From the NCBI GenBank assembly GCA_021781255.1, contig JAJXXG010000684.1, positions 1 to 14,252 on the forward strand: a stretch of DNA of 14,252 nt, in the 5' to 3' direction. The notes under the pieces are model-generated. The model saw nothing but the letters and a program-made list of their open reading frames with translations. It did not search any database and was not told the DNA's origin. A program made the translations under genes and the position numbers. This stretch comes from Acidobacteriota bacterium (GTDB lineage Bacteria > Acidobacteriota > Terriglobia > Terriglobales > Acidobacteriaceae). Position 1 is the first letter of the stretch, and each line of letters starts with the position of its first letter. Shown here piece by piece: positions 7,284 through 14,252 of the stretch.

Positions 7284-7558
7284 CTCGCATCCCTTCAGGC
7301 GGTTAAATGGTTCCACATTCCCTGAGCGTCCAATTCTCTTCTGACGAAGCCACCGCAGGCACCGAATACGGCTGGTGAAAACCGCCCGCGCGCAGCGCGC
7401 GAAACAGGAAGGCCCACGTTCGTTTCAATGCGCCTTTTCAATGCGGCAAGGCGCCGGCTTGCATAAGAAACCGCAGCCGGATTGCTTCAGTACTGCCGCG
7501 CCTCCCTATTTCCCGCAAAGGAAAAACGATTGCAGCTTCAGAGTTTGAGAGGTGTAAT
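7284..7558. other. Non-coding gap between gntR-B and the P450 gene
   Basis: No credible gene lies here. It holds a GC hairpin CGCGCG-CAG-CGCGCG (7387-7401) without a T-run, a 10-bp direct repeat TTTCAATGCG at 7423-7432 and 7436-7445, and a small stem GCAAG/CTTGC at 7446-7462. The P450 ribosome site is at 7289-7294. Any P450 promoter would lie in the left half; I cannot point to convincing boxes. Confidence 0.4.
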
Positions 7559-8350
7559 TCAGTTGAGTTCGCTGTCGAGAGCGAATGCCAATTTGTTGAT
7601 ATCGTATTGGATGCGCGCCTCTCTCTCCCAAAGATCGAATTGCTCCATCCGCTCCCGTTGACCGGCATCGATGTGCGCCGAAAGTATGGCGGCGGCGCGT
7701 TCGGGATCGCCGGCCGCGATGGCGGCGATCACTTCGACATGACCCCGATGAATTTCCCTGATCTTCTCCACCTTGTGAGCGGTCTTGCGCATGGCAAAGA
7801 TGCGGATCAACAATCGCAATTCGTTAACGATCTTCAGCATCCGGCGATTGCCGGCGGCCTGAAGAAGATAAGTGTGAAACGCGATGTCGGCCGCCTCATA
7901 GCGGTTGATCTCCTTCGCATCCAGCGCTTGCTGGTCCAATCGTTCCATCTCCTCGATCAGGCTCTCCATTTTGTCGGCCACCTGGCGCAGGTTATTCAAT
8001 TCCGCGCTGCCGGTCAGGCGCCGCGTCGCCATCCGCACCGCCGCCACTTCAAGAGCCTTGCGCAGTTCGTGGATCTCCACGATGTCGTGCCGGTTCAGCG
8101 TCACCACCACCACCCCCCGGCCGGGAACCTCCTCCAGCAGCCCTTCAGCCACCAGTTGCCGTATTGCCTCGCGCGTCGGGGTACGACTGATCCCGAGTTC
8201 ATTCGCAATGGGCAGTTCCGACACCGGATTGCCGGCTCTCAGGTCGCGTGACGCAATCTTCTTCTCGATGTGCAGATAGGCCATCTGGCTCATTGAGAGC
8301 TTGCTCTTCGACGCGGACTTTGCCTTCGCGGATTTCACGGTCCTAAGCAT
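7559..8350 (-). CDS. GntR family transcriptional regulator, FadR subfamily (FCD domain), copy B
   Basis: A 263-residue paralogue of the regulator at 344-1135, collinear without gaps. The winged helix is almost unchanged; the differences up to residue 116 are R21S, D41N, A59T (just inside the recognition helix), A91V, Y94H and P116A, so both copies should read nearly the same DNA site. The FCD metal/ligand residues D155, H159, H204 and H226 are retained. Divergence concentrates after residue 137 and is strongest in the last 25 residues, so ligand response or dimer contacts may differ. The ATG at 8350 has a weak AGGG upstream, and the leader is shared with copy A for only 10 bp. Unlike copy A it has its own upstream region with a GTATAC element (8413), which suggests autoregulation. 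It faces copy A across the GRE locus. Confidence 0.93.
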   Translation of the reverse strand: MLRTVKSAKAKSASKSKLSMSQMAYLHIEKKIASRDLRAGNPVSELPIANELGISRTPTREAIRQLVAEGLLEEVPGRGVVVVTLNRHDIVEIHELRKALEVAAVRMATRRLTGSAELNNLRQVADKMESLIEEMERLDQQALDAKEINRYEAADIAFHTYLLQAAGNRRMLKIVNELRLLIRIFAMRKTAHKVEKIREIHRGHVEVIAAIAAGDPERAAAILSAHIDAGQRERMEQFDLWEREARIQYDINKLAFALDSELN

Positions 8351-8360
8351 AGCAGAAACC
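7938..8360 (-). repeat. Right arm of the large inverted repeat (gntR-B 5' part)
   Basis: This is the inverted counterpart of 334-756. It covers the first 137 codons of gntR-B plus 10 bp of leader, with most mismatches synonymous or conservative. Similarity ends abruptly at 8360, where the two leaders become unrelated. Confidence 0.9.
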
Positions 8361-8400
8361 CTATAGTGCTCTTGCGAGAATAGACAGCGCGGCCGTTACT

Positions 8401-8424
8401 AGTGTACAGCAAGTATACAAACTT
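8401..8424. promoter_or_regulatory. Candidate operator and promoter element upstream of gntR-B
   Basis: The stretch carries two similar units, AGTGTAC (8401-8407) and AGTATAC (8412-8418). The second lies inside the imperfect dyad AAGT-ATACAA-ACTT (8411-8424). GTATACAA (8413-8420) is shared with the elements at 3651 and 12301. On the minus strand TATACT here would serve as a -10 box for gntR-B about 65 bp before its ATG, so a bound regulator would block its own promoter. The -35 match is poor. The rest of the 224-bp gap (8351-8574) shows only a short hairpin GGAAC/GTTCC near 8511-8526. Confidence 0.35.
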
Positions 8425-8574
8425 GGTTTATGCGGGACAGAATTTATGCCCACGACGCTTATTCTGGTCTGCGACCTGATCGTGGGCCGAGGCCCTTACG
8501 ACCAACTCAGGAACGCGCCTGTTCCGAAAATTGGCTGATCGGACAAGATAGAACGCGGCTATCGGCAATTGAAT

Positions 8575-9390
8575 TCAGAATTCGATCTCAATGACGGTTT
8601 TCCGTCCATCCGCGTCGTTGACGCCGTCTCCGGGTAACGATTGAGCTGCCCAATCGACAGAAATTGCTTCGCTCACCACCCCCAATTCGTTCAAGGCCTT
8701 CGCCACGAGTCGCGCGCGAGCCTCGGCCATGCCTTTCTTCTCCACTAATGTCATTCCGTTTTCGAGCAGGCTGTTGCTGGAGTACCCTTTCACAACCACG
8801 CGGCGGGTGTGACCGGCCTTGATCAGCGCGGCGGCCTCTTCCACAATCACTTCAGTCGTACCTTCCGGAAGAAAGGCACGGTCGAACGCAAAGTAAACCG
8901 TGTAATGCGTGTCCTTGTAGGGAGGTGGCGGAGGCCCCAGCACGGTCCCCGGCGTGTACCGGGGCAGGGGCGGATCGCCGGGGTGTTTTACGTAACCGAA
9001 ATTATTGCGAACCGGAGGCGACTCGAAGCCTTCGGCGGGCAGAATCGTCTGGCATTGCGGAGCGCGCTCGGGAAGCACTGAAACATGAAGAGGATTCAAC
9101 TGCACGCCGCCGCAGACCAGTGGACCTGGTGAGACAATCCCCTCCACTAAAACCCGGAACCCAAGCTGCGGCCGATAGCCGGTTCCCGGATCGATGTAAT
9201 ACATCGTTCCCTTATACTTTGCCAGCCAGCACTGCCGCTCAGTATTGCGAAAGATGGGGCATGTGACAAAGCTGCGCGCATTGGCCGGCCGCGCCGGATT
9301 CTGAGCCGTCTGCGCTACGGGAGACGACTGCGCATGAAGCTGCAGCAGACCGCCAAGCAACGCCGAACCAAGAAGAGCAATCCGTTTCAA
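8575..9390 (-). CDS. Secreted OmpA-like domain protein
   Basis: A 271-residue exported protein. Residues 1-20 are a Sec signal peptide (basic KR, then a leucine/glycine-rich core ending LQLHA). The middle carries several cysteines and a proline-rich linker (GPPPPPYKD, about residue 150). The C-terminal 115 residues resemble the peptidoglycan-binding OmpA domain: VYFAFDRAFL for the first strand, VVVKGYSS in place of V-x-G-H-T, a helix MAEARARLVAKALNELGV, and NDADGRKTVIEIEF at the end. The GHTD-type ligand signature is degraded, so peptidoglycan binding is uncertain. The start is TTG at 9390, which directly begins the signal peptide and follows a perfect AGGAGG; no nearby ATG would keep the signal. 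It is the last gene of the capA-cytochrome operon, 8 bp behind the cytochrome stop, and probably works with that cytochrome in the periplasm or outer membrane. Confidence 0.75.
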   Translation of the reverse strand: MKRIALLGSALLGGLLQLHAQSSPVAQTAQNPARPANARSFVTCPIFRNTERQCWLAKYKGTMYYIDPGTGYRPQLGFRVLVEGIVSPGPLVCGGVQLNPLHVSVLPERAPQCQTILPAEGFESPPVRNNFGYVKHPGDPPLPRYTPGTVLGPPPPPYKDTHYTVYFAFDRAFLPEGTTEVIVEEAAALIKAGHTRRVVVKGYSSNSLLENGMTLVEKKGMAEARARLVAKALNELGVVSEAISVDWAAQSLPGDGVNDADGRKTVIEIEF

Positions 9391-9393
9391 ACA

Positions 9394-9401
9394 GCCTCCT
9401 A
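9394..9401 (-). promoter_or_regulatory. Shine-Dalgarno overlapping the upstream stop codon, for a TTG start
   Basis: On the minus strand TAGGAGG merges the TAG stop of the cytochrome gene (9401-9399) with a consensus AGGAGG, four bases before the TTG start of the OmpA-like gene. This supports the rare start codon and suggests translational coupling. Confidence 0.7.
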
Positions 9402-11126
9402 AAGCACGCTGAGGAAATTGGTCATGTCTTCGATGTCCTGCTCGGTATAACCCATCTTGAATCGCTTGTTGTAGAAGACGACAATGTCACGGATCGTCTT
9501 CGCCGAGCCGTTGGAAAAGTAGGGTGCGCGGCTCGCCAGGCCGCGGAACTGCTGCATGTTGATGGAACCGATGTCCACACACTTTCCGGTGATCAGAGCC
9601 CGTCCCGGATCGTGCGTGTACACAACCCGGCCCAGATACGGATGTGGAGTTGCCTCCGGCTTACAAACCAGCTTGAAGAGCGGCAGCCAGGGCAGTGGAT
9701 CCGCGGTTGGCAGGTTTGTGGTTCCCAGATCCATGAAACCCGGAGAGGAGTCGATGCCGGTGCGCTGCGAATTGTGGCAGTTGGCGCAAGGCTGCTTGTA
9801 AGGATTGCCGAGACCGATGGTGTTGTAGTTGGAAACATTGCGGATGAGAATGTCGCGCTGCATGAACATCTCATAGCCCCGCGCCACTGAATCGCGGAAT
9901 CTCTTTTGCGCGGCGGTCTCCTGCTCCTCGCCGGGCCGGTGCGCGGGTAAAGGCTCGAACGGCGTATTGCGATCCCACTTTGGGCGCCCGATAGCATCCG
10001 ATGTCAACCAGCCATCCAACCCCGGGAAGTCGCCTATGTGGGATCCAAGCACTGCTGGCTTGCCGTCGATGAGTGCTTGCGGCCCCTCCTTGACGGAGCC
10101 GCCGGTGAGGCTTCCCCCCACCGCGTCAAGGCTCTGGGCCGCGTAGATCTGCATCTCAAAGTCCACGATCCTGCGCAATGTTGCGGCATCCGGTTTGGCG
10201 CCGGCCTGTTCGTGGGTAAGCGCCGCATCCGTGGCCTGCGCCCCGAGCGTCGGAAACCGATTGTCCGACATCAGGTTCAAATTGAGCCGTTGACCCGTGG
10301 CGGGATCGACCGGCAATACTTCCCCGGTTTTTACTGACCACATTCCAAACGGCGCCATCACGTATTTCAAGTTCGCTACGATCCGCGGCCTGCGAAAGAC
10401 CGAGACCATCGGATGGGCGCTGTTGAGCCCGAACTCTTTGCTGGTATTGCATCCGGTCGGATCGCGAACAACCTGGATCGTAAACTCGGGGTCCACTAGT
10501 GAACCGTCCGCAGCCTTCGGCGGCCAGGGGAGAAATATCCTGAAGAGCCCGTGCTGCAACAGCAGAGAATGCGATGACGCGAACGCCTGAGGAAGATTCG
10601 GGCAGTTCGATCCATCCACCGCTGCAAACACCGGATCGCGCCCCCTGGTCTCGGCCCAGCGCCGGTCAAGGGTAGCAACGGAAATGCTCATGCCGTTCGC
10701 GGGCTGATGGCAGGAGACGCAGGCGCGGCCGTTTTTCCCTAATGGCGTGAAGAACGGGTGCCCCATTGTCTCGATCGGCCCGCGCAGGTTGACGATGCCC
10801 AGCGCTCCAGTTGCGTCGCTATAGAGAACGTGATCGGGCAGCGAGCCGCCTTGTCCTGTAACCCAAAAGCCCGCTTTGCCGTCGATGACGCCTGCTGCGG
10901 GGTAATCGGGGTCCTTCATCGGCTGGCTGTACCGGGCCGGCGCCAGAGCGCCTGTGCCGTAGCCGGGCGCACTCCGTATTGCCGGCTTGCCGGCATTGCC
11001 CTTAGAACCAGACTGGCTCCCGGCGTGCGTGCACAACAGCCCTGCAACCACGACGGCGATGGCTGCGGCCGCCGATCCCAACCGAATGCAACGAGAATGG
11101 ACAAAGGAAATCGAGGAAGTATTCAT
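9399..11126 (-). CDS. Di-heme cytochrome c peroxidase / MauG-like protein
   Basis: A 575-residue exported c-type cytochrome. An N-terminal hydrophobic stretch (residues about 18-35, rich in Ala/Val) serves as signal sequence or anchor. Two heme-attachment sites are visible: C136-VSC-H140 and C447-ANC-H451. The C-terminal region (FRGLASRAPYFSNGSAKTI followed by a V-x-FYN helix and a terminal FLSVL) matches the end of bacterial di-heme peroxidases and MauG-like enzymes. The two heme motifs are 311 residues apart and the protein is longer than classical CcpA (about 350), so a large insertion separates the domains. Likely roles are peroxide reduction or oxidative modification of a periplasmic substrate. 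Its ATG overlaps the capA-1 TGA (ATGA), and its own stop forms part of the next gene's ribosome site, so the three genes are tightly coupled. The heme assignment is certain; the enzymatic role is inferred. Confidence 0.88.
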   Translation of the reverse strand: MNTSSISFVHSRCIRLGSAAAAIAVVVAGLLCTHAGSQSGSKGNAGKPAIRSAPGYGTGALAPARYSQPMKDPDYPAAGVIDGKAGFWVTGQGGSLPDHVLYSDATGALGIVNLRGPIETMGHPFFTPLGKNGRACVSCHQPANGMSISVATLDRRWAETRGRDPVFAAVDGSNCPNLPQAFASSHSLLLQHGLFRIFLPWPPKAADGSLVDPEFTIQVVRDPTGCNTSKEFGLNSAHPMVSVFRRPRIVANLKYVMAPFGMWSVKTGEVLPVDPATGQRLNLNLMSDNRFPTLGAQATDAALTHEQAGAKPDAATLRRIVDFEMQIYAAQSLDAVGGSLTGGSVKEGPQALIDGKPAVLGSHIGDFPGLDGWLTSDAIGRPKWDRNTPFEPLPAHRPGEEQETAAQKRFRDSVARGYEMFMQRDILIRNVSNYNTIGLGNPYKQPCANCHNSQRTGIDSSPGFMDLGTTNLPTADPLPWLPLFKLVCKPEATPHPYLGRVVYTHDPGRALITGKCVDIGSINMQQFRGLASRAPYFSNGSAKTIRDIVVFYNKRFKMGYTEQDIEDMTNFLSVL

Positions 11127-12247
11127 CGCATCCGTATCTCCGCGCCTTCCTGCCGCAGGATCGCATTCAGTCCTTCGCGAGCGGTAGCATCCTGAAGATA
11201 CTCGAGCACCTCGCTGAAGCGTGGATCATCGGCATTCAGCATCTCCGGCTCGGCCATCTCATTGAGGTATGCCGGCAGCAAAGAGATGCTCTCTATCGCG
11301 CCGTCCTGAATCGTGCATCTGGCGATGACTGTCTTGAGCGTCTCGGGAGGCAGGAAAGATTTCGTGCCCGGCTGGAATCCGGGATTCAGCGATTGAATGT
11401 CGCGGAATCCCTCGCTATCAAGAACATCTTCCTCAAAGGCGGTCGGCAAATCCAGGGCAAAGTTCCCCAGGCTGTAGAGAATGACCTTGCCGCGGTAGAT
11501 TTCAACGCCTTTCAGCAGGTGCGGATGATGTCCCGCGATCAAATCGGCGCCCGCATCGATTGCCGCGCGGGCAGCTTCGCGCTGGTAGGCGGAAAGCACG
11601 GCGGGGATGAAGTGAATTCCCCAGTGCATCATCGCAATCACCACGTCGGCGCCCGCCTTCGCCAGCCGTATATCCTCGCGCATGGCCTCCAGGTCGTCGC
11701 GGTTTACGAAGGTATGAATGCGGGCCGGTGTTCCCGGCTGGTCATGTTCGATTTGTTCGTAGAGCGTCCACGCGCGCAGCGGAACGCATCCGGGCCGATT
11801 CGCCTCGGCCCAATATCCCATGGGGAGAATTGAGTTGTAAGCCAGGATTGCCACGCGAACACCGCCCAGATCGAATTGCGCCGGTTGCCGCGCCTCCTGG
11901 ATATTCGTGCCCACACCCACCGGCGCCAGGCCTGACGCGCGCAAGGCCTCGATGGTATCGAAAAATGCCTCGCGTCCCCAATCCATGCAGTGATTACTGG
12001 CAAACGAAACCGCGTGGAACCCAGCCTCGCGAATTGCCTTTGCCGCCCCTGGGTCCGTTCGCATTGCCAGACGCGCCTGAGGAAGCGGAGTTCCGCGCCG
12101 GCTCAGTGCCGGTTCCAGTTGACAGATGCCGAGGTCACACCCGGCCAGCACAGGCCGAACGCGGTCGAAGATCGTGCCCTGCTTCTTGCGGCATGGGCCC
12201 ACATCTCCCGTAATGAGGATTGTTTTGCGTTTCGAGTCGTTTCCCAC
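11123..12247 (-). CDS. CapA-family protein (PgsA-like metallophosphoesterase fold), copy 1
   Basis: A 374-residue protein of the CapA/PgsA family, related to calcineurin-like metallophosphoesterases. Likely metal-site motifs, in order, are ITGD15, QLE45, SN85H86 with D89 (ASNHCMDWG), MH208WG and GH240H-P-H243. No signal peptide or membrane segment is visible, unlike membrane-anchored PgsA of Bacillus capsule systems. No PgsB/PgsC ligase genes are adjacent, so poly-gamma-glutamate synthesis is not supported; a hydrolase role in catabolism is possible. The stretch YWAEANRPGC...YEQIEHDQPGTP is strongly shared with copy 2 and looks subfamily-specific. The start is GTG at 12247 with GGGGAAG upstream. 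It is the first gene of the capA-cytochrome-OmpA operon and diverges from the EamA transporter. Domain family is clear; substrate unknown. Confidence 0.88.
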   Translation of the reverse strand: MGNDSKRKTILITGDVGPCRKKQGTIFDRVRPVLAGCDLGICQLEPALSRRGTPLPQARLAMRTDPGAAKAIREAGFHAVSFASNHCMDWGREAFFDTIEALRASGLAPVGVGTNIQEARQPAQFDLGGVRVAILAYNSILPMGYWAEANRPGCVPLRAWTLYEQIEHDQPGTPARIHTFVNRDDLEAMREDIRLAKAGADVVIAMMHWGIHFIPAVLSAYQREAARAAIDAGADLIAGHHPHLLKGVEIYRGKVILYSLGNFALDLPTAFEEDVLDSEGFRDIQSLNPGFQPGTKSFLPPETLKTVIARCTIQDGAIESISLLPAYLNEMAEPEMLNADDPRFSEVLEYLQDATAREGLNAILRQEGAEIRMR

Positions 12248-12410
12248 TGCATCTTCCCCAAAACTGCGCTGCCCGTCTGCGGCATGGGAGCGATTCTAGC
12301 GTATACAAGGTGAATACGAAAATGGTAATCTCGCCATGGCTGCCGGTCTGGCGCGCTGCAGATGGGGAATGGCGGACCGAGACAGATGCTTTCACGGGGT
12401 AACGCAGGTG
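12248..12410. promoter_or_regulatory. Divergent regulatory region of the capA-1 operon and EamA-capA-2 operon
   Basis: A 163-bp gap between divergent genes. It contains GTATACAAGGTGAATA at 12301-12316, 54 bp from the capA-1 GTG and matching the element at 3651-3666 at 14 of 16 positions. A minus-strand TAGAAT (12298-12293) is a possible -10 box for capA-1, with a weak TTTCGT 17 bp upstream. The left half carries the capA-1 ribosome site. The stretch 12336-12410 could also be read as an N-terminal extension of the EamA gene. Confidence 0.42.
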
Positions 12411-13463
12411 ATGAAAAAGCCGCATAGAGAACGGGCGTCGCTCACTTATGCGCTGGCGTATCTGCTGGTTTGGATTCCCTACATCGGCGCCACCAGGGTG
12501 CTCGCCAGCCAGCCACACGGCGGAATGGCCGTCCCGCTGACCGGATTGGCAATGCTTCCTCTTACGCTGATCTTTGCCGGTGTCTCGATGGGCATGGTTC
12601 TCTGGCTCAACGGCTGGTGGAAGTCGGCACACTGCCTGCGCTTCGGACTGCTCACAATTCCCGTTCCTTCGCGGGCTACAGCCGTGGCCGGGCTGGGCGC
12701 AACCCTGATTCTTACCACGGTGCCGCTGTCATTCACCTTTCCCGGCGTCAGCATTCCGTTTATCCAGGTGCTCATGCGCGGAGACGCGCTCATTGCTGCA
12801 CCCCTGGTCGACTGGCTCATGGGACGCAAGGCGCACTGGTATTCCAGAGTGGCCCTGCTGCTGGTGGCTGTAGCTCTGGCAGTCACCATTCAGCAACGCG
12901 GCGGTCTTCGTGTTCCTGCGCTTTGCCTGTTGACGATCATCCTGAATCTCCTCGGCTATTTTCTGCGACTCATGGTAATGACGCGCTTGGCAAAGAACGA
13001 CGATCCTGAGTCGCGGAAGCGCTACTTCGTCGAGGAGCAAATGGTTGCCTATCCGCTGGCGTTGGCCATCCTTGGCGGCCTGGCCTGGGCCGGGCGGGCT
13101 CCATCGCTGCTCCAACTGCGCTGGGGATTCACCGCGCTGTGGTCCGGAGCTTTGCTGCCGGCCATGGTTATTCTGGGAGCGATCGTAGCGGTCCAGGGTC
13201 TGCTCGCCGCTATGATCCTTCTCGGCCGGCGCGAAAACACTTATTGCGTTCCACTGGAACGCTCTGCCAGCGTAATTGGCGGCGTAATCGCAGCCTATGC
13301 TCTTTGGCGCATGAGAAATTATCCCCAGCCCACATCCGCGGAAATGATCGGTGTCGGGCTGCTGATCTGCGCCATCGTGCTGCTGTCAATTGGCCCGAGT
13401 CTTGGGCGCAAGCCCGCCGCCGCTCCCACCCATGAACTCAACGACGAAGTAACTGCCGACTGA
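12411..13463 (+). CDS. EamA/DMT-type membrane transporter
   Basis: A 350-residue inner-membrane protein with about ten hydrophobic segments and very short loops, the layout of drug/metabolite transporters made of two five-helix EamA repeats. The segment after the third helix (PFIQVLMRGDALIAAPLVDWLMG) resembles the TM3-TM4 region of EamA members. A longer hydrophilic loop (KNDDPESRKRYFVEEQ, about residues 200-215) separates the halves, and the C-terminus is polar and cytoplasmic. The substrate is unknown. The start is uncertain: ATG 12411 places the first helix normally after a basic tail and has GGGGT about ten bases upstream; ATG 12336 would add 25 residues without a ribosome site; GTG 12408 is also possible. 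Its TGA overlaps the capA-2 ATG by one base (TGATG), so the two are co-translated. Import or export of the CapA substrate or product is an inference from this pairing. Confidence 0.8.
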   Translation: MKKPHRERASLTYALAYLLVWIPYIGATRVLASQPHGGMAVPLTGLAMLPLTLIFAGVSMGMVLWLNGWWKSAHCLRFGLLTIPVPSRATAVAGLGATLILTTVPLSFTFPGVSIPFIQVLMRGDALIAAPLVDWLMGRKAHWYSRVALLLVAVALAVTIQQRGGLRVPALCLLTIILNLLGYFLRLMVMTRLAKNDDPESRKRYFVEEQMVAYPLALAILGGLAWAGRAPSLLQLRWGFTALWSGALLPAMVILGAIVAVQGLLAAMILLGRRENTYCVPLERSASVIGGVIAAYALWRMRNYPQPTSAEMIGVGLLICAIVLLSIGPSLGRKPAAAPTHELNDEVTAD

Positions 13464-14252
13464 TGCCAATGACCGGCCAAAATGAAGCTCTGCTCTATGC
13501 GGTGGGTGATGTGGCGCCCAGCCGTCCCGATCCCGACTCCCTCTTCGCAAAGACCGGGGACACGCTCCGGCGCGCCGATGTTGCGTTCTGCCAGTTGGAG
13601 ATCAATCTCACCGAGCGCGGGGAGCGCCTTCCGCAGGCGCGCCACACTGACCGTACCAGCGCCGCCGCAGCCCACGCCTTGCGCGCCGCCGGATTCAGCA
13701 TCGTTTCCTTTGCCGGAAACCACTGCATGGACTGGGGCCGGGATGGATTCTTCGACACGATCGGATCCCTCGAATCGGCCGGGCTTTCGGTCGTTGGCGT
13801 GGGAGCAAATATAATCGAGGCCCGCGGACCGGTGATCGTCGAGACCCGCGGCGGACGCATCGGAGTGCTCGCCTACAACACCATTCTCCCCATGGCCTAC
13901 TGGGCGGAATCCAACCGGCCCGGCTGCGCTCCCATGCGGGCCTGGACCTACTACGAGCAGATCGAGCATGACCAGCCCGGAACCCCGTGCCGCGTGCACA
14001 CCTGGGCCAATGAGGACGACCTGCGCGCCCTGACAGCGGACATCAGCGCTCTGAAGGGCAAGGTTGACGTGGCCCTGGTCTCGATGCATTGGGGAATTCA
14101 TTTCGTTCCCGCCGTGATTGCCGACTATCAGCGCCAGGTAGCGCGCGCCGCAATCGATGCCGGAGCCGATTTGATTCTCGGCCACCACGCCCACATCCTG
14201 AAAGGCATCGAAGTCTACCGCGGCGTGCCGGTTTTCTACAGCCTGGGAAACT
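13463..14252 (+). CDS. CapA-family protein, copy 2 (3' end outside window)
   Basis: The frame from the ATG at 13463 is open to the end of the window, giving 263 residues of what should be a protein of about 370. It carries the same motifs as copy 1: VGD16, QLE46, GNHCMDWG, MHWGIHF and GHHAH; the second histidine pair has Ala where copy 1 has Pro. The segment YWAESNRPGC...YEQIEHDQPGTP is nearly identical to copy 1, and overall identity is roughly 60% by eye. No signal peptide is visible. The start overlaps the EamA stop (TGATG); an ATG two codons later (13469) is an alternative. The two CapA proteins are encoded on opposite sides of the transporter gene and could form a heteromer or act on related substrates. 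The missing C-terminus is not judged. Confidence 0.87.
   Translation, partial: MPMTGQNEALLYAVGDVAPSRPDPDSLFAKTGDTLRRADVAFCQLEINLTERGERLPQARHTDRTSAAAAHALRAAGFSIVSFAGNHCMDWGRDGFFDTIGSLESAGLSVVGVGANIIEARGPVIVETRGGRIGVLAYNTILPMAYWAESNRPGCAPMRAWTYYEQIEHDQPGTPCRVHTWANEDDLRALTADISALKGKVDVALVSMHWGIHFVPAVIADYQRQVARAAIDAGADLILGHHAHILKGIEVYRGVPVFYSLGN

Noticed and set aside
7387..7401. Intrinsic terminator from CGCGCG-CAG-CGCGCG
   Set aside because: The stem is GC-rich but the loop is only three bases and no T-run follows on either strand.
8101..8120. Microsatellite-like CAC/GTG repeat (also near 580-595)
   Set aside because: It is the codon run for the valines of the winged-helix wing in both gntR genes, conserved as coding sequence.
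7607..8251. 214-codon plus-strand frame opposite gntR-B
   Set aside because: A similar shadow frame exists opposite gntR-A because the two genes are duplicates; the sense frame encodes the obvious wHTH-FCD protein.
11123..12247. Capsule / poly-gamma-glutamate synthesis locus
   Set aside because: The CapA-like proteins stand without ligase, membrane subunit or glycosyltransferase genes and lack an anchor.
13319..14194. 291-codon minus-strand open frame opposite the EamA end and capA-2
   Set aside because: It is antisense to capA-2, whose motifs match copy 1; the reverse frame merely mirrors the codon bias.
1..14252. CRISPR arrays, tRNA or rRNA genes, insertion sequences
   Set aside because: No regularly spaced repeats, cloverleaf-like segments, rRNA motifs, transposase frames or terminal inverted repeats with target duplications were seen; the only large repeat is the gntR pair.

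Overview
The window is a gene-dense, GC-rich (roughly 60% by eye) stretch of bacterial DNA with no tRNA, rRNA, insertion sequence or CRISPR array that I can see. The mix of oxygen-sensitive radical enzymes, a bacterial P450, a secreted di-heme cytochrome and an OmpA-like envelope protein points to a Gram-negative, metabolically versatile soil or sediment bacterium. The style of the proteins reminds me of Acidobacteriota, but there is no phylogenetic marker here, so that is a weak inference.

Left part (1-8350): the 3' end of a probable 2-hydroxyacyl-CoA dehydratase/benzoyl-CoA reductase-family gene is followed by a GntR/FCD regulator (gntR-A). Next comes a radical-enzyme locus with two divergent arms. 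The minus arm encodes an MFS transporter translationally coupled (ATGA overlap) to a glycyl-radical activating enzyme. The plus arm encodes a 795-residue glycyl radical enzyme (GRE) with intact radical machinery but an unusual GC-x-D active-site motif. The GRE runs tail-to-tail into a cytochrome P450, with the two stop codons overlapping. A second GntR/FCD regulator (gntR-B), nearly identical to gntR-A over its first 370 bp, closes the locus in inverted orientation. The whole GRE/P450 locus therefore lies between two inward-facing copies of the same regulator. A sensible reading is import of an organic acid or aromatic compound by the MFS protein, radical cleavage or rearrangement by the GRE, and further processing by P450 and/or CoA-linked enzymes; the substrate cannot be read from the sequence.

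Right part (8575-14252): a minus-strand operon encodes a CapA-family metallophosphoesterase-like protein (GTG start), a di-heme cytochrome c peroxidase/MauG-like protein (ATGA overlap) and an OmpA-like secreted protein (TTG start, Shine-Dalgarno overlapping the preceding stop). Divergent from it are an EamA/DMT-type membrane transporter and, overlapping its stop by one base, a second CapA-family gene that runs off the window. The two CapA proteins are close paralogues and flank the transporter promoter region.

The two halves may be co-regulated. A GTATACAA-containing element occurs three times, each time in a promoter region: between the MFS and GRE genes, upstream of gntR-B, and between capA-1 and the EamA gene. 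The first and third copies match at 14 of 16 positions, which suggests that the FCD regulators act on both gene groups.
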